A stretch of DNA of 7,642 nucleotides, from the NCBI GenBank assembly GCA_955652215.1, contig CATPAX010000096.1:1-7642 (forward strand), in the 5' to 3' direction. The position numbers and the translations under genes were made by a program. Below the pieces are notes generated by a model, which saw nothing but the letters and a program-made list of their open reading frames with translations, was not told the origin of the DNA and made no database searches. Positions 1 to 6,405 of the stretch are shown here, one piece after another; position 1 is the first letter of the stretch, and each line of letters opens with the position of its first letter. The DNA comes from an uncultured Solirubrobacteraceae bacterium. GTDB taxonomy: Bacteria; Actinomycetota; Thermoleophilia; Solirubrobacterales; Solirubrobacteraceae.

Positions 1-585
1 ACAGTTGTCGGGCTGCTCGCCGGGTTCTACCGCGGCTGGATGGACACCCTGCTCATGCGTACTGTCGACGTGTTCCTGGCTTTCCCGGTCCTGGTCCTTG
101 GTCTTGGCATCGCGGCGGCATGCGGAGTTCGGGGATGCTTGAGCGGGCTGATCCAGCCCGGGATCGCGACCGTGATCTTCATCATCATCATCTCGAACTT
201 CACGTACATCGCGCGCATCGTGCGCGGGCAGGTCCTTTCGCTGCGCGAGAAGGAGTTCATCGAGGCCTCGCGCTCGCTCGGCGCTTCGAACCGAAGGATA
301 GTTTTCAAGGACATCATGCCCAACCTGACCGCGCCGCTGATCGTCTACTCGAGTCTCCTGGTCCCGACGAACATCCTGTTCGAAGCGGCTCTCTCGTTCC
401 TCGGCGTGGGCGTCCGAGACCCGACGCCGAGCTGGGGTGCAATGATCAACAAGGCCAGTGAGAACTACAGCACCGAGTGGTGGTATTTGACTTTCCCGGG
501 CATAGCGCTGTTGCTGACCGTCCTTGCCTTCAACCTCATGGGGGACGGACTGCTCGATGCGCTCAATCCCAGGGGGAGACGGTGA
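1..585 (+). CDS. dppC: DppC/OppC-like ABC transporter permease, 5'-truncated by the window edge
   Basis: One of the two membrane-channel subunits of a peptide/nickel-type ABC importer (BPD_transp_1 fold). The frame is open from base 1, so the start lies outside. The visible 194 residues are roughly the C-terminal two thirds of a protein that normally has about 290-340. Hydrophobic helices are seen near visible residues 21-40, 53-68, 112-126 and 164-181. The cytoplasmic EAA loop that docks onto the ATPase is clear at about residues 87-108 (EFIEASRSLGASNRRIVFKD, then the I-x-P-N ending). The C-terminus carries the family ending GDGLLDALNPR. A short external loop contains two cysteines (ACGVRGC), whose role is unknown. 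It lies 61 nt upstream of the binding-protein gene on the same strand. C before A and B is not the common A-B-C-D-F order. Family assignment is very secure; the solute is not determined. Confidence 0.95.
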   Translation, partial: TVVGLLAGFYRGWMDTLLMRTVDVFLAFPVLVLGLGIAAACGVRGCLSGLIQPGIATVIFIIIISNFTYIARIVRGQVLSLREKEFIEASRSLGASNRRIVFKDIMPNLTAPLIVYSSLLVPTNILFEAALSFLGVGVRDPTPSWGAMINKASENYSTEWWYLTFPGIALLLTVLAFNLMGDGLLDALNPRGRR

Positions 586-596
586 GGGCAACAAAC

Positions 597-617
597 CGGA
601 GCGCGAGGAGCGCTCCG
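597..617 (+). promoter_or_regulatory. Intercistronic hairpin before the binding-protein gene
   Basis: A perfect 8-bp inverted repeat (597-604 with 610-617, arm CGGAGCGC) encloses a 5-nt GAGGA loop. It begins 12 nt after the permease stop codon and ends 15 nt before the ribosome binding site of the next gene. No T-run follows, so a classical intrinsic terminator is unlikely. An RNA-processing or 5'-stabilising stem in front of the abundant binding-protein message is the likelier role. The structure is seen; the function is inferred. Confidence 0.45.
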
Positions 618-632
618 CGTCGCAAACACACA

Positions 633-640
633 AGAGGAGG
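633..640 (+). promoter_or_regulatory. Strong ribosome binding site fixing the dppA start
   Basis: AGAGGAGG sits 6 nt upstream of ATG 647. This near-consensus Shine-Dalgarno sequence, followed directly by a lipoprotein signal peptide, decides the start. It rejects the in-frame ATG at 524, which would add 41 unrelated residues and overlap the upstream permease. Confidence 0.9.
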
Positions 641-646
641 AACCCT

Positions 647-2476
647 ATGAGGACCCACGTACGCACGGGGCTCGCGTTCGCGAGCACCGCGCTGGTGGTC
701 GTCGCCCTGGCAGCCTGCGGCTCGAGCAGCAGCTCGAGCAGCGGGGGGTCGGGAGGTGGCACCACGAGCACCGCGAGCCTGCCGCTGAAGCCGGGCGAGA
801 ATCCGGTCGGCCAGCAGCTCAACGGCAAGAAGAAGGGCGGGATCCTGACCGTCTACTCGTCGGGCGATTTTCAGCACCTTGATCCTGGTGAGGCCTACTA
901 CGCGGTGGATTACGTATTGATGTACGCGACGCAGCGACCGCTGTATTCGTATGCGCCCAACCAGGAGCAGACCACGACGCCCGACCTGGCGTCCGGACCG
1001 CCGATCGTTACCGACGGCGGCAAGACCGTCACGGTCCACATTCGGTCTGGAGTTCACTTCAGCCCGCCCGTGAATCGTGAGGTGACCTCGGCCGACGTCA
1101 AGTTCGCGATCGAGCGCGGTGCCAACCCGAACGTGGCAAATGCCTACTTCGCGCCGTACTTCGGGGACCTCGTGGGCGCGGCAAGCGCCAAGGGTGGCCC
1201 GATTTCTGGCATCGTGACGCCGGACAAGACCACGATCGTCTTTCATCTGACCAAACCAACGGCTGCGCTGCTGGAAGGTGCGATGAGCTTGCCGCTGACC
1301 GCGCCGCTACCGGCCGAGTTCGTCGCGCCGCTCGACAAGCACAGCCCGACGACGTTCGGCACCAACTACATGGTCGGCACGGGTCCGTACATGATCAAGT
1401 CGGACCCGCAGACCGGGAAGTTCGCCGGCATCGGCTACCAGGCGGGCAAATCGACGACCCTGGTGCGCAACCCGAACTGGAGCGCCTCGACCGACTTCCG
1501 CCCCGCGTACCTGGACGGGATCAACGTGTCCGTAGGCGGCGACGCCACGGTCATCGGGCAGCAGGTGCTGAAGGGCTCGCACGCAACGCAGCTCGACACG
1601 CCGGCCCAGTCGATCGTCAAGCTCGCCTACCAGCAGTACCCCTCGCAGATCACGTTCACCACCGGGTCGGGCGACCACTACGTCGCGCTGAACAACGCAC
1701 ACGGGCCGTTCACGAACGTGAACCTGCGCAGGGCGGTGTGGGCCGCGCTAAATCGCGAGGCGATCGTGAAGGCGCGGGGCGGACCGCTCGTCGCCCAGCC
1801 GCTGACGCATTACATCTACCCGGGCGTCAACGGATATCAGCAGGCGGGCGGAGCTGCGGGTCCGCAGGTCGACTACAACCGCAACGTCAACGGTGACATG
1901 ACCGTCGCCACCAAGTACATGAAGCTCGCGGGATACCCGAGCGGCAAGTACACCGGTAGCGCAACGGTGCAGGTCGTCGGCGCCAACAGCGGCAACGATC
2001 CGGCCATCATCCAGATCGTCAACCAGGATCTGACCAGCCTCGGCTTCAAGACCCACGTCTCCGAGGTGGATCAGGCGGTGATGTACGGCAAGTACTGCCA
2101 GGTGCCCAAGCAGGAGATCGACGCCTGTCCGACCGTAGGTTGGATCCGCGACTTCGCGGATCCGCTGACGGTGCTGTTCGTGCCGTTCTTTGGCAACTAC
2201 GGCGGGATCCAGAACATCATCCCGACCAACAACTCGAACTGGGGGCAGGTCAACAACGCTGCCATCAATCAGGCGATGCTCAACGCGTCGCTCGTCGTCG
2301 ACCCCAGCGCGCGGGCCCAGGCATGGGCGAACGTCGACAAGATGCTTGTCGATCAGGCCGTCGCCGTTCCTGAGGAGGCCGTCAACCAGCCGAACATCGA
2401 GAGCAAGGACGTGGCCGGTGTCAGCCAGCTCTGGAATGAAGGAAGCTGGGACTGGAGCTTCACGTCACTGAAGTAA
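647..2476 (+). CDS. dppA: Extracytoplasmic solute-binding lipoprotein, family 5 (DppA/OppA-like)
   Basis: Captures the transported solute, probably a peptide or similar small molecule, outside the membrane and delivers it to the DppB/DppC channel. The protein is 609 residues from ATG 647. Residues 1-23 are a short signal peptide with a hydrophobic core (about 9-20), and the lipobox LAAC puts the lipidated Cys at residue 24. A Ser/Gly-rich linker (about 25-38) leads to the folded SBP_bac_5 domain (about 65-600). Recognisable landmarks are QHLDP near residue 76, GTGPYMI at 244-250, NLRRAVWAALNRE at 359-371, and a GWIRDFADP segment near 498-506. Two cysteines at 484 and 494 precede that last motif and could form a disulfide. 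Length is typical or slightly long. The gene has its own strong ribosome binding site and hairpins on both flanks, in keeping with the excess of binding protein usually needed. The family is secure; the ligand is unknown because family-5 proteins also bind sugars, nickel and opines. Confidence 0.95.
   Translation: MRTHVRTGLAFASTALVVVALAACGSSSSSSSGGSGGGTTSTASLPLKPGENPVGQQLNGKKKGGILTVYSSGDFQHLDPGEAYYAVDYVLMYATQRPLYSYAPNQEQTTTPDLASGPPIVTDGGKTVTVHIRSGVHFSPPVNREVTSADVKFAIERGANPNVANAYFAPYFGDLVGAASAKGGPISGIVTPDKTTIVFHLTKPTAALLEGAMSLPLTAPLPAEFVAPLDKHSPTTFGTNYMVGTGPYMIKSDPQTGKFAGIGYQAGKSTTLVRNPNWSASTDFRPAYLDGINVSVGGDATVIGQQVLKGSHATQLDTPAQSIVKLAYQQYPSQITFTTGSGDHYVALNNAHGPFTNVNLRRAVWAALNREAIVKARGGPLVAQPLTHYIYPGVNGYQQAGGAAGPQVDYNRNVNGDMTVATKYMKLAGYPSGKYTGSATVQVVGANSGNDPAIIQIVNQDLTSLGFKTHVSEVDQAVMYGKYCQVPKQEIDACPTVGWIRDFADPLTVLFVPFFGNYGGIQNIIPTNNSNWGQVNNAAINQAMLNASLVVDPSARAQAWANVDKMLVDQAVAVPEEAVNQPNIESKDVAGVSQLWNEGSWDWSFTSLK
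720..739 (+). repeat. Inverted/direct repeat in the poly-Ser linker of dppA
   Basis: GCTCGAGC occurs twice (720-727 and 732-739) with a 4-nt AGCA spacer. Because the octamer is itself palindromic, the pair is both a direct and an inverted repeat and can fold as an 8-bp hairpin. It begins right after the lipobox Cys codon (716-718) and encodes the serine run. It is most simply explained by alternating TCG and AGC serine codons. Confidence 0.4.
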
Positions 2477-2485
2477 CCCTGCCAG

Positions 2486-2529
2486 TGCCGGTGGGCCCCC
2501 GCTCTCTCAGCGCGGGGGCCCACTCGGCA
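2486..2529 (+). terminator. Strong intra-operon hairpin after dppA (attenuator or mRNA stabiliser)
   Basis: A perfect 12-bp GC-rich stem (2491-2502 with 2512-2523, arm GTGGGCCCCCGC) encloses a 9-nt loop. It extends by five more pairs (2486-2490 with 2525-2529) across one bulged T at 2524. It starts 9 nt after the dppA stop codon. No T-run follows, and a permease gene of the same transporter begins 20 nt later. It is therefore more likely a partial attenuator or a block to 3' exonuclease decay of the dppA message than a full terminator. Such stems are well known after binding-protein genes in ABC operons. Confidence 0.65.
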
Positions 2530-2540
2530 GACATGCCGAG
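2523..2540 (+). promoter_or_regulatory. Alternative hairpin overlapping the dppB ribosome binding site
   Basis: CTCGGCA (2523-2529) is perfectly complementary to TGCCGAG (2534-2540) across a GACA loop. The left arm is the same sequence used by the lower stem of the preceding hairpin, so the two pairings exclude one another. The right arm includes three bases of the GAGG (2538-2541) that serves as the dppB Shine-Dalgarno sequence, 8 nt before ATG 2550. The pairing is seen directly; a role in tuning dppB translation is inferred. Confidence 0.45.
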
Positions 2541-2549
2541 GTAAGAGCC

Positions 2550-3512
2550 ATGACCGCTTACATCATCCGCCGGGTTCTGTGGGGCATCGTCCTGCTGCTG
2601 CTCGTGAGCGCGTTGACGTTCCTGTTCTTCTACGTCTTTCCCTCAGCTGATCCGGCGCTTCTGCGCGCAGGCAGGAATGCGAGTCCGGCGAACGTCGCCT
2701 ACATCCGCCACGAACTGGGTCTCGACAAGCCGATCTACACCCAGTTCTTCAACTACATGAAGGGGATCATCCTTCACGGCAACTTCGGCTACAGCTACTA
2801 CAGCGGCCAATCGGTGCTGAGCCTGATCAAGAACCGGCTGCCGGCCACCATCTCCCTGGCCGTCGGCGCCGCGATCGTCTGGCTCCTGATGGGCGTGTTC
2901 GTCGGGATCGTCTCCGCGATCAAGCGGGGCAGCATCCTCGACCGCGCGGCGATGGGCACCGCCCTGATATTCGTCTCGATGCCGGTGTTCTTCCTCGGCC
3001 TGCTCATGCTGTTCACGTTCGCCAACGACATCGGCAAGTTTCATATCTTCCCGTCGGCAGGCTCGTACGTCGGACTGACGGTCGATCCGGTCAAGTGGTT
3101 CGAGTCTTTGCTCCTGCCCTGGTTCGTGCTGGCGTCGACCAACGCGGCGATCTATTCGCGCCTGCTGCGCGGCAGCCTGCTCGAGGTGATGGGGGAGGAC
3201 TACATCCGCACGGCTCGCGCGAAGGGACTCGGGGAGCGTCGCGTGATCATGCGACACGGGGTCCGCTCGGCGATCACCCCGATCGTCACGGTCCTCGGGC
3301 TGGACATCGGGTTCCTGCTGGGCGGCGCAGTCATAGCCGAGAAGGTGTTCACCATCCACGGCGTCGGGCTGCTCAACTATCAGGCGATAGTCTCATCCGA
3401 CTTTCCGATTGTGCAGGCGACCGTGCTCCTCGCCGCGATGTTCATAGTCATCGCGAACATCGGCGTCGATATCGCCTACGCCTACCTCGATCCGCGGGTA
3501 CGCTACTCGTGA
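2550..3512 (+). CDS. dppB: DppB/OppB-like ABC transporter permease
   Basis: Second channel subunit, pairing with the DppC-like protein in the membrane. It has 320 residues, the normal family length. The N-terminus shows the classic Y-I-I-R-R-V-L start followed by a membrane helix (about 9-29). A periplasmic segment with IRHELGLDKPIYTQFFNY (about 52-69) follows; this is the N-terminal domain specific to the B subunit. Further helices lie near 101-124, 134-158, 188-205, 245-268 and 285-312. The EAA loop that contacts the ATPase runs from about 216 to 244 (EDYIRTARAKGLGERRVIM). The ATG start is supported by GAGG 8 nt upstream. The gene is separated from dppA by 73 nt holding two competing hairpins, and is followed 22 nt later by the first ATPase. 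Nothing in the frame is broken. Confidence 0.96.
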   Translation: MTAYIIRRVLWGIVLLLLVSALTFLFFYVFPSADPALLRAGRNASPANVAYIRHELGLDKPIYTQFFNYMKGIILHGNFGYSYYSGQSVLSLIKNRLPATISLAVGAAIVWLLMGVFVGIVSAIKRGSILDRAAMGTALIFVSMPVFFLGLLMLFTFANDIGKFHIFPSAGSYVGLTVDPVKWFESLLLPWFVLASTNAAIYSRLLRGSLLEVMGEDYIRTARAKGLGERRVIMRHGVRSAITPIVTVLGLDIGFLLGGAVIAEKVFTIHGVGLLNYQAIVSSDFPIVQATVLLAAMFIVIANIGVDIAYAYLDPRVRYS

Positions 3513-3534
3513 TGGAATCGAGGGTGCGCCGCTC

Positions 3535-4665
3535 GTGAGCGAAGACGGGCTGCTGAACGTCGAGAACCTGGTCGTCGAGTTCTCGACCGACGACGGCGTG
3601 GTCCACGCCGTGGACGGCATCTCGTATTCGGTGGCAAAGGGAAAGACGCTGGGGATCGTCGGCGAGTCCGGGTCGGGCAAGAGCGTTTCATCGCTCACCA
3701 CCCTCGGCTTGACCCGGGCGCCGAACGCGCGAATCGAAGGCCGGATGATGTTCGAGGGAACCGATCTGGTGACGGCGTCCGACGATCAGCTGCGAAAGAT
3801 CCGCGGCGACGACATCGCGATGATTTTCCAGGACCCGCTCTCCTCGCTGCATCCGTTCTACAAGGTGGGGTTCCAGCTCGTCGAGGCGATGCAGGCGCAC
3901 CGCGACATCTCGAAGGCAAACGCCCGCAAGCGGGCGGTGGAGCTGCTCGAGCTGGTGCGAATCCCCGACCCCAAGGGGCGGATCGACCAGTTCCCGCACG
4001 AGTTCTCGGGGGGGATGCGCCAGCGGGCAATGATCGCGATGGCGCTGGCCAACGACCCGAAGCTGCTGATCGCGGACGAGCCGACCACCGCTCTCGACGT
4101 GACGGTGCAAGCCCAGATCCTGGCCCTGCTGGGCGACCTCCAGCAGCGGCTCGGAACAGCGATCATCATTATCACGCACGATCTGGGAGTCGTGGCCGAG
4201 ATCGCCGACGAGATCTGCGTGATGTACTCCGGCCGAATCGTCGAGCGGGCACCGACCGAGCAGATCTTCCATCGGCCCGAGCATCCCTACACCTGGGGCC
4301 TGCTCAAGTCGATCCCGCGGCTCGACACCCCTCGGGGCGAGGAGCTCGTCCCGATCGCCGGTCGTCCTCCGAGCCTGATTCAGCGGCCCCCCGGATGCCA
4401 CTTCCATCCCCGCTGTCCATACGTCCGCGAGCCCCACAAGCGAATCGACCCGAGGCTCGAGCCGGTGCCGGACGAGCCTGGTCACCAGGTGGCCTGCCTG
4501 CTTGCCTCCGACGTTCGCAGGCGGATCTGGCGCGAGCTTCAGGCAGGCGAGTCGCCGGCAAACCTACGCCGGCTGGCCGATGACGGCGCTCAACCGGTAG
4601 CTTCGCCAGTGAGCGATCTGGCTGCGGAGGCCAGTGGCTCTGGCGTCGAGGAGAGTCAGTCGTGA
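3535..4665 (+). CDS. dppD: DppD/OppD-like ABC transporter ATP-binding protein
   Basis: Cytoplasmic ATPase powering the importer, working as a heterodimer with the next gene product. It has 376 residues from a GTG start with GAGGG (3520-3524) 10 nt upstream. All nucleotide-site motifs are intact: Walker A GESGSGKS 43-50, Q-loop Gln 99, signature FSGGMRQ 157-163, Walker B LLIADE 177-182 with catalytic Glu 182, D-loop TALD 185-188 and H-loop His 215. The C-terminal oligopeptide-transporter domain begins at the HPYTWGLL motif (about 250-257). Its cysteine cluster is incomplete: Cys 288, 294 and 321 are present, but the position that is normally the third Cys reads His 301. A tail of about 50 residues after Cys 321, rich in Ala, Ser, Asp and Glu, goes beyond the usual end. 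The stop codon overlaps the next start by 4 nt, so translation is probably coupled. Confidence 0.96.
   Translation: MSEDGLLNVENLVVEFSTDDGVVHAVDGISYSVAKGKTLGIVGESGSGKSVSSLTTLGLTRAPNARIEGRMMFEGTDLVTASDDQLRKIRGDDIAMIFQDPLSSLHPFYKVGFQLVEAMQAHRDISKANARKRAVELLELVRIPDPKGRIDQFPHEFSGGMRQRAMIAMALANDPKLLIADEPTTALDVTVQAQILALLGDLQQRLGTAIIIITHDLGVVAEIADEICVMYSGRIVERAPTEQIFHRPEHPYTWGLLKSIPRLDTPRGEELVPIAGRPPSLIQRPPGCHFHPRCPYVREPHKRIDPRLEPVPDEPGHQVACLLASDVRRRIWRELQAGESPANLRRLADDGAQPVASPVSDLAAEASGSGVEESQS
4648..4665 (+). promoter_or_regulatory. Coupled start of dppF: ribosome binding site inside dppD and GTGA overlap
   Basis: GAGGAG at 4648-4653 lies in the last codons of dppD, 8 nt before GTG 4662. The start and the dppD stop share GTGA (4662-4665). 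This supports GTG 4662 as the dppF start and suggests that terminating ribosomes reinitiate, giving about equal amounts of the two ATPases. Confidence 0.8.
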
Positions 4666-5738
4666 GCGAGACGAACGGCACACCGCTGATCCAGGTGCGC
4701 GACCTCGTCAAGCACTTCCCGATCACCAAGGGGATCATCATCCAGCACAAGGTCGGGGCGGTGCAAGCCGTCGATGGAGTGTCGTTCGATGTGGTCAAGG
4801 GGGAGACGCTGGGGCTCGTTGGCGAGACGGGCTGCGGCAAGAGCACCACGGCGCGGCTGATCATGCGTCTCCTGGATCCAACCTCGGGCCAGATCCTGTT
4901 CGACGGGGAGAACATCGCGGAGCGCAAGGGCGACGGGCTGAAGGCGCTTCACCGCGAGATGCAGATGGTCTTCCAGGACCCCTACTCCTCGCTCAATCCA
5001 CGAAGACGGGTCGGCACGATCATCGGCGAGCCGTTCGTGATTCACGGGATGCTCAAGGGCGAGGGTGAGCGAACGAAACGCGTCCAGGAGCTCATGGACC
5101 GCGTAGGACTGAACCCCGAGCACTACAACCGCTTTCCGCACGAGTTCTCCGGTGGGCAGCGGCAGCGGATCGGCGTCGCACGCGCGATCGCGCTCGAGCC
5201 GAAGGTCCTCGTCGCCGACGAGCCCGTCTCAGCGCTCGACGTCTCGATCCAGGCGCAGGTGCTGAACCTGCTGCTGGCGCTCAAGCGCGAGATGGGCCTG
5301 ACGCTGATCTTCATCGCCCACGACCTGTCTGTCGTCCGCCACATGTGCGACCGGGTCGCGGTGATGTACCTCGGGAAGATCGCCGAGATCGGTCCCAACG
5401 ACCCGCTCTACGGCTTCCCCCGCCATCCCTACACCGGCGCGCTGCTGTCGGCGGTGCCCGTGCCCGACCCCACCGGAGGGCAGCAGAAGCGCACCCTTCT
5501 CTCAGGCGACGTGCCCAGCCCGGCGAATCCGCCCAAGGCCTGCCGGTTCCACACGCGGTGCCCAAAAGCGCGGGACCTGTGCTCGCAGGAGGAGCCACCG
5601 CTCGAGAGCAAGGGCAGCGGAACGTTCGCCGCGTGCCACTTTCCGCTTACCGAAGAGGAGGCGAGGTTGAGCCTGCCGGCAGCGCTCGCCGGGTCCGGCT
5701 CTGACTTCCGCGCCGGCCTTCACTCCTCTTCGACGTAG
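4662..5738 (+). CDS. dppF: DppF/OppF-like ABC transporter ATP-binding protein
   Basis: Second ATPase of the importer, partner of DppD. It has 358 residues from GTG 4662. Motifs seen: Walker A GETGCGKS 54-61, Q-loop Gln 105 followed by the DPYSSLNPR segment typical of DppF/OppF, signature FSGGQRQ 162-168, Walker B VLVADE 182-187 with Glu 187, SALD 190-193, and switch His 220. The C-terminal domain starts with the [14 protein letters not shown] motif (253-266) and carries a complete four-cysteine cluster: Cys 294, 300, 307 and 325. The last 30 or so residues are low-complexity and probably flexible. The final 19 nt overlap the end of the convergent gene on the other strand. No terminator is visible after the stop. 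Confidence 0.96.
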   Translation: MSETNGTPLIQVRDLVKHFPITKGIIIQHKVGAVQAVDGVSFDVVKGETLGLVGETGCGKSTTARLIMRLLDPTSGQILFDGENIAERKGDGLKALHREMQMVFQDPYSSLNPRRRVGTIIGEPFVIHGMLKGEGERTKRVQELMDRVGLNPEHYNRFPHEFSGGQRQRIGVARAIALEPKVLVADEPVSALDVSIQAQVLNLLLALKREMGLTLIFIAHDLSVVRHMCDRVAVMYLGKIAEIGPNDPLYGFPRHPYTGALLSAVPVPDPTGGQQKRTLLSGDVPSPANPPKACRFHTRCPKARDLCSQEEPPLESKGSGTFAACHFPLTEEEARLSLPAALAGSGSDFRAGLHSSST

Positions 5739-6331
5739 AGTGACTCGCGGGCGAGCTCGTCGCCGCCCTTGCCCCACAGCTTGACCTCGAGGTAGTCCGC
5801 GCGGTAGTTGTCGGGGGCGATCAGCGTGAAGCGCTCCTGCACCAGCTCGCACTGATCTACGGCAAGGTTCGCCAGCTCGGCTGTCACGACCGCGCCTCCT
5901 GGCACCAGGGGCACCCCCCACACCAGCGTCAGATCGGCCGTGTTGCCCTGCTCGCCGCGCCAGCTACCGATCACGTCATCGTTGAGATCGAGCTTCCACT
6001 CTGGGTTCGAGTCGGCGGTCTCGGATGTGAAGTCTGCCACGGCGATGAAGTCGCTCGGGCCCCCGGCACCGTCCGCAAAAGACACGAAGCCGAACAGGTC
6101 GTAGCCCGCGCTGGTGCGTGAGACTGCCGGCAGGTAGGTGCGCCCGGCGTATGTGCGGTCAGGGAACCAGGCGATCTCACCAGGCTCGCCGAGCTCCTCG
6201 CCTTCGGTATCGATCTCGCGGCACGCAGCGAGGAAGTGGCTGGCGAGCGTGTCCGCCCAGCGGCCGTAGGGGAGCCCCTCCTGGGGAGGCTCTGCGGCGA
6301 AGCTGATGACAAACCGGTCTGTGGGCGGCAC
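5720..6331 (-). CDS. Uncharacterised soluble acidic protein (about 203 residues)
   Basis: I do not recognise the family. The product is 203 residues from GTG 6331, with no signal peptide, no membrane helix and many Asp/Glu residues (C-terminus VEEE), so it is probably cytoplasmic. Notable segments are [12 protein letters not shown] (14-25), which looks like a conserved N-terminal motif, a FFGF-like core (DLFGFVSF 78-85), [13 protein letters not shown] (93-105), and a Trp-containing end ([22 protein letters not shown] region, from 182). Alternating hydrophobic residues suggest a beta-rich fold. Only two Cys (37, 160) are present. An upstream in-frame GTG at 6397 has a good GAGGTG site and would add 22 residues. 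I prefer 6331 because that extension is encoded by a long perfect palindrome and looks unlike protein sequence, though no ribosome site precedes 6331. Third-position GC supports a real gene. It lies downstream of the sugar transferase and overlaps dppF tail-to-tail. Confidence 0.75.
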   Translation of the reverse strand: MPPTDRFVISFAAEPPQEGLPYGRWADTLASHFLAACREIDTEGEELGEPGEIAWFPDRTYAGRTYLPAVSRTSAGYDLFGFVSFADGAGGPSDFIAVADFTSETADSNPEWKLDLNDDVIGSWRGEQGNTADLTLVWGVPLVPGGAVVTAELANLAVDQCELVQERFTLIAPDNYRADYLEVKLWGKGGDELARESLYVEEE

Positions 6332-6344
6332 GTGGGGGAGCCTA

Positions 6345-6401
6345 CATCGTGAGGCGATCGATGCCCCCGGCGACGCAAGGGGCATCGATCGCCCCACGAT
6401 G
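6345..6401 (-). terminator. Long near-perfect inverted repeat, likely U-less terminator of the sugar transferase gene
   Basis: Arms 6345-6367 and 6379-6401 pair over 22 of 23 positions. A perfect 15-bp inner stem (6353-6367 with 6379-6393, containing GATCGATGCCCC) and a perfect 7-bp outer stem (6345-6351 with 6395-6401) are separated by a single A-C mismatch. The loop is 11 nt. On the minus strand it starts 40 nt after the sugar transferase stop codon. No T-run follows, so it is either a U-less terminator of the kind proposed for high-GC actinobacteria, or a structure controlling the downstream gene. The inverted repeat itself is certain; its role is not. Confidence 0.6.
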
Positions 6402-6405
6402 CAGA

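Noticed and set aside
179..198. Short CAT/ATC trinucleotide run
   Set aside because: It encodes an isoleucine run in a permease membrane helix and is too short to count as a microsatellite of interest.
524..646. ATG at 524 as the start of the binding protein (650-residue form)
   Set aside because: It lies inside the upstream permease gene, has no ribosome site, and would put 41 charged residues in front of a clear lipoprotein signal peptide. ATG 647 has AGAGGAGG at 6 nt and a lipobox 20 residues later.
2643..3359. Long open frame on the minus strand inside dppB (238 residues)
   Set aside because: Composition is dominated by Arg, Asp, Glu and His with no family motif. It is the mirror of a membrane protein gene in high-GC DNA, whose sense frame is certain.
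3512..3535. ATG at 3512 overlapping the dppB stop (TGATG) as the dppD start
   Set aside because: It is in a different frame from the ATPase. The GTG at 3535 is in frame and has GAGGG 10 nt upstream.
3688..4485. Long open frame on the minus strand inside dppD (265 residues)
   Set aside because: It is antisense to intact Walker A, signature and Walker B motifs, with repetitive shadow composition and no recognisable domain.
4304..4927. Minus-strand frame spanning the dppD/dppF junction
   Set aside because: Low-complexity Arg/Pro/Ser-rich translation crossing two well-supported genes; a frame shadow of GC-rich coding sequence.
5671..5760. Possible terminator around the convergent gene ends (GCCGG/CCGGC pairs, CTCGC/GCGAG near 5744-5755)
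   Set aside because: The stems are only about 5 bp, lie within coding sequence and have no T-run; such short GC pairings are expected by chance here.
5502..5921. Minus-strand open frame over the dppF end and the unknown gene
   Set aside because: It is Arg/Gly/Ala-rich without motifs and is an alternate frame of the better-supported 5720-6331 gene.
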